In this document: one piece after another, positions 27,476 to 35,750 of the stretch | Position numbering within the stretch: the stretch's first letter is position 1 | How the letters are laid out: each line of letters opens with the position of its first letter | NCBI GenBank assembly: GCA_039024435.1 | Contig: JBCCQH010000019.1 | Span: 16,578-80,577 of the forward strand | Reading direction: 5' to 3' | From: JBCCQH01 sp039024435 | GTDB taxonomy: Bacteria > Bacteroidota > Bacteroidia > J057 > JADKCL01 | Length of the DNA: 64,000 bases | The notes under the pieces: generated by a model | Seen by the model: the letters and a program-made list of their open reading frames with translations, nothing else | Databases searched by the model: none | What the model was told of the DNA's origin: nothing | Translations under genes and position numbers: made by a program

Positions 27476-27676
27476 ACAGATAACTGAAGATAGTGCCTTA
27501 ATAATTTAAGGCTTTCTGTATCTATTCGAACTAGAAAGCGGAAGAATCGTTCGGTTTTGCCGGGAAAAGGCCACAATTGGGGGTTGAATGGTTGGAGTTG
27601 GGGGGTGAATCATTGGTGGGGGGACCGCATCGCGTGGTCATCTACTGGATGAGGAAGACCTCCAGCCCCGAAACCT

Positions 27677-28381
27677 TTACTCTCCCAGCGCATCGCGCCA
27701 GCGCTGGGCCATCTTGACCGCGCCCGCGGCGGTGGGATGCACGCCATCTTCCAAGTCCTCGGCGGTGAATCCCTGGTGGAGGTCCACCACCTCTACGGAC
27801 GACTCGGAAGTGGACAGATCGGCGGCGATCATAGAGATGCGTTCGTTCCAGTCGGACACCAGAGGCAGGAGGACGCCGCTGTCGGCGTAGATTGGCAGAA
27901 GATGGCCCAGCAGGATGCGAACTCGTGGATTGGCGTGGCGCAATTTTGTGATGACCGCACGGAGGGCACTCTCGCTTTCGTCCAAGCTTCCCTTGCCCCG
28001 CCCGATGGCGATCAGGTCATTCGTCCCAAGGTGGACCAACACGATGTCCGGCGTGTAGGTCTTCAACCAGGTGCCGATCCAGGTGGCGATTTCCACCGTG
28101 GTCCAGCCCGGGTGCCCTTCGTGGTCCTGGTCCCATCGGCCCCTCGTCTGGGCCGGATTGTCGTTGAGGTTTCCGATAAAATTGAAATCCCAGCCCGCCT
28201 GATCGAGCAGGTCGTACAAGGCCGAACGGTAGGTATGCGAATCGCCCATCGTAATCGAATTCCCCAATGGCAGAATCCGGACGGCATCACGCGAACCGTG
28301 GGGATTGAGATCACCCGGATCAGGCTGGCGGCAAGCCACCCCCGCCAACAAGACCATCACGAAGAGCGTCATCCGGAACAT
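27677..28381 (-). CDS. SGNH/GDSL-family esterase lipoprotein
   Basis: A 234-residue protein starting with a lipoprotein signal (MFRMTLFVMVLLAGVAC). SGNH blocks are present: block I ILPLGNSITMGDS with the nucleophile Ser, block III VHLGTNDLIAIG, and block V DGVHPTAAGA with the catalytic Asp and His. The family hydrolyses ester bonds on carbohydrates or lipids; the GNSIT form is frequent in carbohydrate esterases. The upstream 13 codons are left out because the ATG at 28381 begins the signal peptide. Divergent from the O-antigen-ligase-like gene. Confidence 0.88.
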   Translation of the reverse strand: MFRMTLFVMVLLAGVACRQPDPGDLNPHGSRDAVRILPLGNSITMGDSHTYRSALYDLLDQAGWDFNFIGNLNDNPAQTRGRWDQDHEGHPGWTTVEIATWIGTWLKTYTPDIVLVHLGTNDLIAIGRGKGSLDESESALRAVITKLRHANPRVRILLGHLLPIYADSGVLLPLVSDWNERISMIAADLSTSESSVEVVDLHQGFTAEDLEDGVHPTAAGAVKMAQRWRDALGE

Positions 28382-28460
28382 ATTGGAATAATAAGAAACA
28401 TATCCGAATTGATCGCTCATTCTGCCAACTTCCGTATCGCCGGGGGCAGTTTTTGCGGCA

Positions 28461-28491
28461 TTTCCATTCTCAAGTCATAAGTGTATATTTG
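28461..28491 (+). promoter_or_regulatory. Bacteroidota-type promoter of the O-antigen-ligase-like gene
   Basis: TATATTTG (28484-28491) fits TAnnTTTG, with a weak TTTC at the -33 position 19 bp upstream. The ATG at 28502 follows only 10 bp later, implying a very short leader. Confidence 0.55.
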
Positions 28492-28501
28492 TCCCGCTTC
28501 T

Positions 28502-30001
28502 ATGAGTATCCTCCGTACCATACTGTATCAGCACCGGGCCAAGTTCTATTTTGTGCTGCTGACCAGCCTGTTCATGGCCATCGTATGGTTCGCCACCAAA
28601 ACGGTCAATTTCTACCTGTTTGGTTTCCCGCTGGTCATCATTTTTGGCTACATGTGCCTGACCAATTTCCGCCTACTTTGGTACATGACCGTGTTTTTGA
28701 TGCCACTTTCAATTTCAGATCCGGAGTTCTTCGGAAAAATTGCCGGGGTGACCTTTCCCACCGACTTTCTGGCGATTATGCTGGTCGGCATCGTGATCTT
28801 CAAGATGCTGACCGAGCGGGACTGGCTGTTTGAATTCAAAAGCCATCCGATTCCACTGATCATCGGGGTGCAATTGCTTTGGCTGATTTTCACCGCGACT
28901 GCCTCCGACATGCCGGTGGTGTCGTGGAAGTACTTTGCTGCCTACTTTTGGCTGTTGTTCTGCTTCTATTTCCTGCCGACGATCCTGTTTCGGGAAAAGC
29001 AAGTGATGTTCCGCTTTTTCCATTTGATTGCGATTTCCTTTGTGTTAGCCCTGGGCATCATTTTGTTCCTGTATGTGACCACGGGGCGCAACCCATTTGG
29101 ACTGCGGTTCAATCCCGGCCCCTTTTTCGTGGACCACACCGTTTTTGGGGCATTTACCGCAATGTGGGTTCCGATTCTGATCGTGCTGTCATTTCGGATG
29201 AAACTGACCGCACGGGAACGCTTGTTAGCGCGGGGGGCACTGGTCATGTTTATCCTCGGGCTGTTTTTCAGCTATTCGCGGGGGGCTTGGGCAAGCTGTG
29301 TCTTGGGGCTGTTGCTGATGGGCGGATTTCTCATGGGCAAATGGTTGCGCCGCATCATCTTGCCGTCCTTGATGGTCATCATCGGGCTGGGGGGCTACCT
29401 ATGGTATGCGGGACAGGGAAAAGTCCGGGCCAAAAACGACGCGGTTTCGCGCAAAAGCCTTACCGAGCACATCGCCTCGGTCACCAATTTTCGGACCGAC
29501 TTTTCGAACGCCGAGCGGATCAACCGCTGGTACTGCGCCTGGGAGATGTTCAAGGACAAACCGATCTCGGGCTTTGGGCCGGGCACCTACGCATTTGTCT
29601 ACGGTGACTACCAAAAAGCCCATTTCCGGACGCCCGTCTCCACCAACCGCGGGGACAACGGAACCGCGCACAACGAATTTCTCCTGGTCATGTCCGAAGG
29701 CGGCTTTCTGGCCGGAATCATCTTGCTGATCTTTTTCATCATCCCGATTTGGTGCGGGATGCGAGGGTACCGCAAGGCCCTGAACCGAAATACGCGATTG
29801 CTCTACCTGGCGATCACCTTTGCCCTGATCACCTACGATATCCACGCTTTCGTGAACAACTTTCTGGATCAAGACAAAGTGGGAGGGACCTACCTCGCCC
29901 TATTGGCAATGATCACGGTCCTGGACCTCCACATTACACCCAAGGAAAACCAACAGATCCAGGCCGAGGCCCAAGCGGAGGCCGTGAATGCCCTGACCTG
30001 A
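28502..30001 (+). CDS. O-antigen ligase/polymerase-like polytopic membrane protein (Wzy/WaaL family)
   Basis: A 499-residue inner-membrane protein with about 12 hydrophobic segments. Central signatures of the Wzy_C family are visible: FSYSRGAWASCVLGLLL, then a large periplasmic loop with RINRWYCAWEMFKDKPISGFGPGTYAFVYGDY and TAHNEFLLVMSEGGFLAGIIL. Members polymerise O-antigen units or join them to lipid A. The ATG at 28502 is preferred over the GTG at 28481, which lies inside the promoter box. The glycan genes at 52-56 kb are far away, so a link to them is only possible. Confidence 0.85.
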   Translation: MSILRTILYQHRAKFYFVLLTSLFMAIVWFATKTVNFYLFGFPLVIIFGYMCLTNFRLLWYMTVFLMPLSISDPEFFGKIAGVTFPTDFLAIMLVGIVIFKMLTERDWLFEFKSHPIPLIIGVQLLWLIFTATASDMPVVSWKYFAAYFWLLFCFYFLPTILFREKQVMFRFFHLIAISFVLALGIILFLYVTTGRNPFGLRFNPGPFFVDHTVFGAFTAMWVPILIVLSFRMKLTARERLLARGALVMFILGLFFSYSRGAWASCVLGLLLMGGFLMGKWLRRIILPSLMVIIGLGGYLWYAGQGKVRAKNDAVSRKSLTEHIASVTNFRTDFSNAERINRWYCAWEMFKDKPISGFGPGTYAFVYGDYQKAHFRTPVSTNRGDNGTAHNEFLLVMSEGGFLAGIILLIFFIIPIWCGMRGYRKALNRNTRLLYLAITFALITYDIHAFVNNFLDQDKVGGTYLALLAMITVLDLHITPKENQQIQAEAQAEAVNALT

Positions 30002-30012
30002 TGGCCGATTGA

Positions 30013-30930
30013 TCAGTACTTTTCGTATTTCAAGAAAAACGTATCGGCGAGTTTCAACTTTCCGCCCCGACCGCGCTTCTCAATGGACGCGGTTTTCATG
30101 AGTCCCGCTTTGCTGTAGGTAAATTTGTAGTGCCGATACAGTTCCATCACCCCCGAAAATTTCCGGTACAACTCGATGCCTTTGATGCGTCCAGACTTGT
30201 CGTAACGGTAGAGCGTGCGCGTATTTTCGTTGCGGCGGTTTTCCTGTTCGACATAATCGGAATACCGTACGATTTTCCCCGCATCAATTTCCACTTCGTA
30301 GGTGGCCGGGGGCTGGGGATTCTGCACCGTTGCCGCGACCAGTTGACCATTTTTTTGCGAGAATCGCCAATGCAAGGCAAGTTCATTCGGGCCAGTGGTT
30401 GCGCTGAGCCGCCCGTTTTCGTAGCGGTATGTGCGCCCGGTAGCGAGGGAATCACCCTTGCCCTCGTAGATGAGCCGACCCTGGACATCGTAGGTCCGGA
30501 ACCAGTTCTGCTCATCCTCGGCCGTAGGGGTAGCGCCGTCTTCACGGACGCGCAGGCCGATTGTGCGCTCGCCTTGCTGGGGGTAGATTTCGACTCGGGT
30601 GACTTTGAATTCTTCGACTTCGGGATCAAATCGCCGAACCATTTTCCGGGTGGGAATGCCATTTTCGCCGAAGGATTGTGTGATCCGGTATTCGCCCCGG
30701 CCTGGGCCCATGTCGCGTACCCATTCCACCTTGATCGTTTTGATGTGGTGGAACTGGATGAAACACGGTGCCGAGAGCAAATTTCCCGGATGCCGCTCCC
30801 CCAGCTCGTGGCCCAGCCGGTGCGGAATGGACCATTGTTCCGCGCAGGGAGGGGGTGATTGGGCGGTCAGGACACCGGCAAATGAGATCCCCAACAACGG
30901 CAGCAAAAAAAATAGCTTTCGGGCGTGCAT
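30013..30930 (-). CDS. Exported hypothetical protein with YD-like beta repeats
   Basis: A 305-residue protein with signal peptide MHARKLFFLLPLLGISFAGVLTAQ. The mature part is beta-rich, with short repeated strand-turn units of the RHS/YD kind (WFRTYDVQGRLIYEGKGDS, RTYRYENGRLSATTG, TLYRYDKSGRIKGIELY, YKFTYSKAGLMKTASI). No toxin or protease part follows, so it looks like a stand-alone surface or periplasmic beta protein. Function unknown. The 3' end is 11 bp from the convergent O-antigen-ligase-like gene. Confidence 0.75.
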   Translation of the reverse strand: MHARKLFFLLPLLGISFAGVLTAQSPPPCAEQWSIPHRLGHELGERHPGNLLSAPCFIQFHHIKTIKVEWVRDMGPGRGEYRITQSFGENGIPTRKMVRRFDPEVEEFKVTRVEIYPQQGERTIGLRVREDGATPTAEDEQNWFRTYDVQGRLIYEGKGDSLATGRTYRYENGRLSATTGPNELALHWRFSQKNGQLVAATVQNPQPPATYEVEIDAGKIVRYSDYVEQENRRNENTRTLYRYDKSGRIKGIELYRKFSGVMELYRHYKFTYSKAGLMKTASIEKRGRGGKLKLADTFFLKYEKY

Positions 30931-31008
30931 GGGCAATTGGTTTTTCGTGAGACAGCGCAAATACCGTACCGATCCAGAATGACCGGGACCGGATCGAAAA
31001 CAAGTATT

Positions 31009-31175
31009 TTAAGCGGCGGTTTAAAATTGGTTTGTCAAATTTGCTAGCGCAGATTTTTTGTCCCTCGAAGCTCATTTTGAAGTCCATAGCTAAAGCGATG
31101 GGCGAGCAAATAGCTGAAGAGGGGCGGAAAAAGATGCCATAGCAAAATCACCGGATTAAATTTAAACAGCCTCCA
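31009..31175 (-). mobile_element. MITE-like element, copy 3 (reverse, most diverged)
   Basis: Starts TTAAGCGGCGGTTTAAAATT and ends near AATTTAAACAGCCTCCAA. It is in reverse orientation relative to copies 1 and 2. Several base changes, including one in the internal palindrome (CCATAGC/GCGATGG), make it the most decayed full-length copy. Confidence 0.75.
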
Positions 31176-31280
31176 AGGAACAACCGGACGGCAAGTGCCC
31201 CCAACCGCAACGTGCGGGAAATTCTCAGAGCCCCCGGGTTCCCAAAGCTAATCAGAATACCGGCCATTCGGAAGGATATC

Positions 31281-31325
31281 ACCCCCGCTTTGCGGTAAAC
31301 AAATTGCGCTAAACGGGGGTTTTTT
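31281..31325 (+). terminator. Terminator-like hairpin just upstream of a small membrane gene
   Basis: Arms ACCCCCG (31281-31287) and CGGGGGT (31314-31320), followed by TTTTT, with a 26-nt intervening stretch. It ends 20 bp before the ATG at 31345 with no plus-strand gene upstream. It could be an attenuator in the leader or a leftover terminator. Confidence 0.45.
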
Positions 31326-31344
31326 GAACAATCAATGCTCACCC

Positions 31345-31551
31345 ATGAAACCTCCCAAGTACAAAATCGCCTTCATCACCTGGCTCGCCATCTACCCCCT
31401 GATCACGGTTATTCTGTACCTGTTCGGCCCGCTGCTGGCTGAACTTCCCCTGGCGGTACGCACCTTGTTGCTGACTGCGGTATTGGTCCCGATCATGGTG
31501 TACGTGCTGGTTCCCGGCTTGCAACGCGTGTTTCGAAAGTGGCTCCGTTGA
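31345..31551 (+). CDS. Small two-span membrane protein (68 aa)
   Basis: A 68-residue protein with two strongly hydrophobic helices (IAFITWLAIYPLITVILYLF and TLLLTAVLVPIMVYVLVP), a Pro/Lys N-terminus and a basic end (LQRVFRKWLR). The sequence resembles the membrane tail found at the C-terminus of some antibiotic-biosynthesis-monooxygenase (ABM) proteins, here without the enzyme domain; that resemblance is from memory. A hairpin with a T-run lies in its leader and a strong palindromic hairpin follows it. Start chosen at the ATG giving the natural cytoplasmic N-terminus. Confidence 0.7.
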   Translation: MKPPKYKIAFITWLAIYPLITVILYLFGPLLAELPLAVRTLLLTAVLVPIMVYVLVPGLQRVFRKWLR

Positions 31552-31580
31552 GGAAGTGGTCACCAACCGCATGTACTGCT

Positions 31581-31620
31581 TAAACCGAAAGGCACCTCCC
31601 CGGAGGTGCCTTTCGGTTTA
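31581..31620. terminator. Nearly perfect 40-bp palindrome, bidirectional terminator
   Basis: A 19-bp arm (starting TAAACCGAAAGGCACC) is followed, after two C residues, by its exact complement. The ends are T-rich on both strands (TTTCGGTTTA). It lies 30 bp past the small membrane gene and before the convergent thioredoxin-like gene, so it can end both transcripts. Confidence 0.75.
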
Positions 31621-31755
31621 AGAGTGAGCGATATAATTTAGAGGGGAAAATATCGAACTCGACGCCCTAAAAGTCCAGAGGGACGACCTCTATCGAAGCC
31701 GTCCACTCTGTATCTGCTACCGTGCTCTATACTTGTTTGGAGGACCACGACTCTT

Positions 31756-32367
31756 TCATTCCCTGCTTTCTCGTCGCTTCAAGTCGTTGATCATAGTAAG
31801 GAACTCGTGTTGGAACACAATTGTTTTATTTTCTGAGTACCATTTTTGAATTTTTTCCGCAATCACCTTATACGGCGGTTTTTCGGCCATTTTTTTGTAC
31901 TCACGGATCATTTTTTGTGCGGGAGCGGGCCGAGGCCCCCAGGTTGCGAGCACATCATGTGTCGCTGAGTCGACAATCACAAGCTTGGGAATGCTGCGGC
32001 CACCTTCGGTCAAGTGTTGGTCCATCAGGTCGAGGTTCTCGTCCCGCAAGACCATTGTCAAATCGATGTGGTTGTTCAATTCCGCCAGCCGGGCAATGGC
32101 CCCCAGGTTCTGCCCGACGTCGCCGCACCAGGCTTCCACCAGGACCAGCCAGGTGTAGGACTTTTCCAGTGACCGCACCGCTGCTTCCAGCTCCGGCTGG
32201 ATCACCATCGTTTTGTGGATGCGGTTCATCCGGCGCAGGTTCATCCGGGTGTAGTGCAGATAAGGTTCCGAGTGGTTCTCGCCGGTTGTTTTGTTTTCGG
32301 AGAGGAGGCGCTCGATTAGCGCGATGAACTCTTCGTAGGAATATTTTACTCTTTCAGTTGTCAGCAT
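31756..32367 (-). CDS. Thioredoxin-family protein with single active-site Cys
   Basis: A 203-residue cytoplasmic protein. The helical N-terminus (about 1-65) is followed by a thioredoxin-like fold: YTWLVLVEAWCGDVGQNL carries the position of the redox motif, IDLTMVLRDENLDLMD the next strand, and GGRSIPKLVIVD the cis-Pro loop. The motif reads CGDV rather than CxxC, so only the first Cys remains; this form is common in a Bacteroidota thioredoxin-like family and rules out normal dithiol chemistry. The C-terminal helix is charged. Role unknown. Confidence 0.8.
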   Translation of the reverse strand: MLTTERVKYSYEEFIALIERLLSENKTTGENHSEPYLHYTRMNLRRMNRIHKTMVIQPELEAAVRSLEKSYTWLVLVEAWCGDVGQNLGAIARLAELNNHIDLTMVLRDENLDLMDQHLTEGGRSIPKLVIVDSATHDVLATWGPRPAPAQKMIREYKKMAEKPPYKVIAEKIQKWYSENKTIVFQHEFLTMINDLKRRESRE

Positions 32368-32570
32368 AGTGGATTTCCTTTCTCAATCAATAACGGAAAG
32401 GAGTGCCCCTCGGTTTTGTTCAAGGATTGACAATCTCAGGATTCAGGGTCCCGGAGCTTGAAAAGGCGTGCAATTGTGCGCTTTTTCGCCACCTTCCAGT
32501 CCCCGGTGCGTTGACAAGTCTTCTGGTCCCGGTTTCGTTTCTCGGTTGGTGGCATGCTATGCCCCCGAGA

Positions 32571-34199
32571 TCAATCCCGCAAATCTCTTTCGTCGGTGAC
32601 AATGAATTTCAGTTGCAGAAAATAGCGGCTGTCGCGGCGGAGAGCGAGTCCCAAAAACGTCCCGAGCTCTTCTCTGGGGTACACCGCATAAGCGGCCCGA
32701 AAATCCGGATGATCGAGAAGTTCTGCCCGCATCTCCCGGTAATCGGGATGGGGCAGGAAAATGAGGTCGGGTCGCTGCACGTTGAGCAAGCGCGACCGGT
32801 CAAATCCACCGATGGCCACTTCCGGATCATGGAGACCGGAAAGGTCGTAAATCGTCTTGTTGGGATTCAACGCTCCCAAAATGCCCAGCTCAGTAGCCGC
32901 CAGTGCAAGGTCGTCGGGCAAGATGGAAACGCGTTCCAGATACGGCCAGTTGTTGCGGCCCAGGGCCGCGTACACCGCTTTCATATCGAACTGCCCAATC
33001 GGGCCGGGACGGCTCCACGGACGCTGCAATAAAGCAAACGTGCCGATCAGGACCCCAAAGATCAGCACCGGCCACCCGCGCCTGCGCCCAGAAATCTGAC
33101 CAATGAGCTTTTCGGCCAAGGGCCGGCGTTCGTAGAGCAGATGGACCAAACTTTTGGCGCCCAGGTAGACCAGCACCGGCCAGGCCGGATAAAAGAAACG
33201 TTGCTCGTAGCCCATTACCGGGATCACCACCACCGCTTGGTAGAGGGCAAACCCGAGGAAGCCCAGCAGCGCCGCCTTGTCCGCAATCGTAAACATGCCC
33301 CGCCAGCGTGAAAAGCGCAGGAGGATCGCCGCTGGAAGCACCAGAGTTGCCGCCCAATTGATGGTGAGAAAAGCGCCAAACATCCGCAGCCCCTCCCACT
33401 GATAAGCACCGCGCAGGGCATCAAATCCCGAAGGCGTCGACTTCACGTAAAAGCTCAGGGGGACAAAGGCGTCAAACGCCGGGGAAATCAAGGCGAATTG
33501 GGTGAGCAAAGAAAAAGCGGTGAACAGGAGCAGGTAGCGGCCCTGTACGCGGAGAAGTTGTTTTTTGGCAAATATGGCCAGCGCTAGGGGTATCCCCACG
33601 GTAAAGATGAGCAGGTCGGGCCGCACGACCCAAGCCAGGCCGCCCAGCAGCCCGATCAACAGCGCCTTCCCCGGAGAAAGCTCGCCTTCAAATCGCTTCA
33701 CCACGATCAGGTAGGCACTTAGGTAAGCCATGGCGAGTGCCGTGTCCATCCCGCTGGTGAAATGGACACTCAGTTGATTGGCGTTGAATCCGGTGAGCAG
33801 GGCCAGGAAAGCGACTGCCGCCCAGCGGTGCCGGCCATGGGCATCTGCGTAGTGGAGCACCAGGCGAAACAGCAGCCCCAAGCCCACCAGGCCCGCCACC
33901 AGGCTGGCGATGAAAAGCGGGATGCCCGGAGCCCCGTCGAAGCCCAGGCGGAGAGTCAGCACCACTCCACCGTGCAGCAGCGAGGTCAGCCCGTAGGTCG
34001 GCGGATCATCCGCATTCCAGGCGTAGGTGCCATACTGCAAGAAATTGTCGGCGTAACGGACATTGAAGTAGGCATCGTCCCAGATAGAATTGCCATTGCA
34101 GCGCAGCACGACCAAAGCAAGCAACAGCCCCCCCGCCACGGCACTCAGCGCGATGAAAAACCGGCGAACCGGACGATGTGTGGGGTGGGCGTGGGGCAC
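32571..34199 (-). CDS. GT-C-type polytopic glycosyltransferase-like protein
   Basis: A 542-residue membrane protein with around 10-12 hydrophobic helices in the first 400 residues and a soluble C-terminal domain of about 140 residues. The first extracellular loop holds IWDDAYFNVRYADNFLQYGTYAWN, the Asp-Asp pattern typical of GT-C lipid-phosphosugar-dependent transferases of the arabinofuranosyltransferase-like group. WVVRPDLLIF and FFYPAWPVLVYLG follow the family layout. It probably transfers a sugar on the periplasmic side; donor and acceptor are unknown. Not in an operon with other glycan genes. Confidence 0.75.
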   Translation of the reverse strand: MPHAHPTHRPVRRFFIALSAVAGGLLLALVVLRCNGNSIWDDAYFNVRYADNFLQYGTYAWNADDPPTYGLTSLLHGGVVLTLRLGFDGAPGIPLFIASLVAGLVGLGLLFRLVLHYADAHGRHRWAAVAFLALLTGFNANQLSVHFTSGMDTALAMAYLSAYLIVVKRFEGELSPGKALLIGLLGGLAWVVRPDLLIFTVGIPLALAIFAKKQLLRVQGRYLLLFTAFSLLTQFALISPAFDAFVPLSFYVKSTPSGFDALRGAYQWEGLRMFGAFLTINWAATLVLPAAILLRFSRWRGMFTIADKAALLGFLGFALYQAVVVIPVMGYEQRFFYPAWPVLVYLGAKSLVHLLYERRPLAEKLIGQISGRRRGWPVLIFGVLIGTFALLQRPWSRPGPIGQFDMKAVYAALGRNNWPYLERVSILPDDLALAATELGILGALNPNKTIYDLSGLHDPEVAIGGFDRSRLLNVQRPDLIFLPHPDYREMRAELLDHPDFRAAYAVYPREELGTFLGLALRRDSRYFLQLKFIVTDERDLRD

Positions 34200-34335
34200 G
34201 GGCCAGATCCTCCAATTGGATTCAAGTTAGGGGAATTTTTGGTAGGGTTACCCGACCGCAAAAACAAATTGGGCTGGGGAATGATTTTATTGGTGCAGGC
34301 AAAATGGTAATTTCTCACCGCTATATCACTTCCCC

Positions 34336-35010
34336 ATGACCAAAAAAGAAATACTCCACTTCCTTCAGGACCTGAGCGACAACAATTCCAAAGAATGGAT
34401 GGATGCCCACCGCAGCCGCTACCAGGCGGCGCGGGACAGTTGGTTGGCCTTGGTTCAGGAGGTACTGGATCGGCTCAAGGCACACAATCCAGATTTTGGG
34501 TTGGTCCGGCCCAAGGATACCGTCTCCCGGATCAACAATAACCGCCGTTTCCACAAAGACAAGCCGCTGTACAAAGACTTTTTTTCCTGTGAGCCTTCGG
34601 GAAAAGGCACCGCCAATTCGCTGTTTTACTTCGCGATGGGACTCAGTTGGTCCTTTGTGGGTGGGGGCATGTACCATCCACCAAAAGAGAAGCTCAGTGC
34701 CTTCCGCTCGGCCATCGATTACAACGGGGAAGAGTTCCGGGAATTGGTGCAAGCCGAGCGAGCGCAGGCTTTTTACGGCGGGCTTTCGCAGTATGCGGAC
34801 ACGCTGAAGACCGCTCCCGCAGGCTACCCCAAAGATCATCCCCACGTTGAGTTCTTGCGCCTCAAGTCCATCACGCTGACCCGCGATCTGACCACGGAGG
34901 ATTTCATCGGGGACGGGTTCCTGGACCTCATCGAAGAAGCCTATCTCGCTTTCCGCCCGGTGGAGGAATACATTCTGGAAGCCTTGGAATTTGCCCCCGC
35001 TGAGGTGTGA
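34336..35010 (+). CDS. DUF2461 (TIGR02453) family protein
   Basis: A 224-residue cytoplasmic protein. Characteristic family segments are LHFLQDLSDNNSKEWMDAHRSRY near the N-terminus, RINNNRRFHKDKPLYKDFF in the middle and YFAMGLSWSFVGGGMYHPP after it. The C-terminal half is helical (LRLKSITLTRDLTTEDFIGDGF). Length agrees with the family. The function of DUF2461 proteins is not established. It is followed 72 bp later by the dioxygenase gene on the same strand. Confidence 0.88.
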   Translation: MTKKEILHFLQDLSDNNSKEWMDAHRSRYQAARDSWLALVQEVLDRLKAHNPDFGLVRPKDTVSRINNNRRFHKDKPLYKDFFSCEPSGKGTANSLFYFAMGLSWSFVGGGMYHPPKEKLSAFRSAIDYNGEEFRELVQAERAQAFYGGLSQYADTLKTAPAGYPKDHPHVEFLRLKSITLTRDLTTEDFIGDGFLDLIEEAYLAFRPVEEYILEALEFAPAEV

Positions 35011-35082
35011 TTTTCGCCGGGAAGTGGATTGATTGGCGCAAATGCTTTATATTATCCTCTATTCCCAACAATCGATAAGCAC

Positions 35083-35613
35083 ATGGCGAATTTCAGTACC
35101 ATCAATTTCAAAGCTTGGATCGACGAAAACCGGCACCTGCTCAAGCCCCCGGTCGGCAACAAACCGGTCTGGACCCAGACGGGTGATTTCATCGTTATGG
35201 TCGTAGGGGGACCGAATGAGCGGACCGATTTCCACTACAATGAGACGGAGGAATTCTTCTACCAGTTGGAAGGCAATATGGTGCTGCGCATCATCGACGA
35301 GGGTTTACCGGTCGATATCCCCATTCGCGAAGGAGAAATCTTCCTGCTTCCGGCCCGGGTGCCGCATTCTCCCCAGCGCGAGGCCAATTCGGTCGGGCTG
35401 GTGATCGAGCGCGTACGCAAAAAGGGCATGACCGATGGGCTACAGTGGTACTGCCCCAGTTGCAACAAGAAGATGTACGACGAGTATTTTCACCTGACCG
35501 ATATCACGACCCAGATGCAGCCCATCTTCGAGAAATTCTATTCCTCCGAGGAGCTGCGGACCTGCGATAACTGCGCCTACGTCCACCCGGCCCCGCAAAA
35601 GAAGAAGGCGTAG
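35083..35613 (+). CDS. haao: 3-hydroxyanthranilate 3,4-dioxygenase
   Basis: A 176-residue cupin enzyme that opens the ring of 3-hydroxyanthranilate with O2, giving the precursor of quinolinate in tryptophan breakdown (kynurenine pathway). The iron ligands fit H51, E57 (FHYNETEEFF) and H95 (ARVPHSPQR). Two C-terminal CxxC pairs (C124/C127 and C161/C164) match the rubredoxin-like second metal site of the bacterial form. Length matches bacterial homologues. The ATG at 35083 begins the conserved N-terminus. No other kynurenine genes are in the window, so it acts with enzymes encoded elsewhere. Confidence 0.94.
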   Translation: MANFSTINFKAWIDENRHLLKPPVGNKPVWTQTGDFIVMVVGGPNERTDFHYNETEEFFYQLEGNMVLRIIDEGLPVDIPIREGEIFLLPARVPHSPQREANSVGLVIERVRKKGMTDGLQWYCPSCNKKMYDEYFHLTDITTQMQPIFEKFYSSEELRTCDNCAYVHPAPQKKKA

Positions 35614-35750
35614 GGTGCTTTTGCGTTGCGTTTTCTGCACGAGCAGAGCTTATGGGGGCTTTCTTTCCAGCTCCTAATCCTACTGTGTCGGGCGTCGCGA
35701 AGACATACAGAAGGAAGATTGGGCAGAAATGCAAGTCCGACAAAGTAGGA

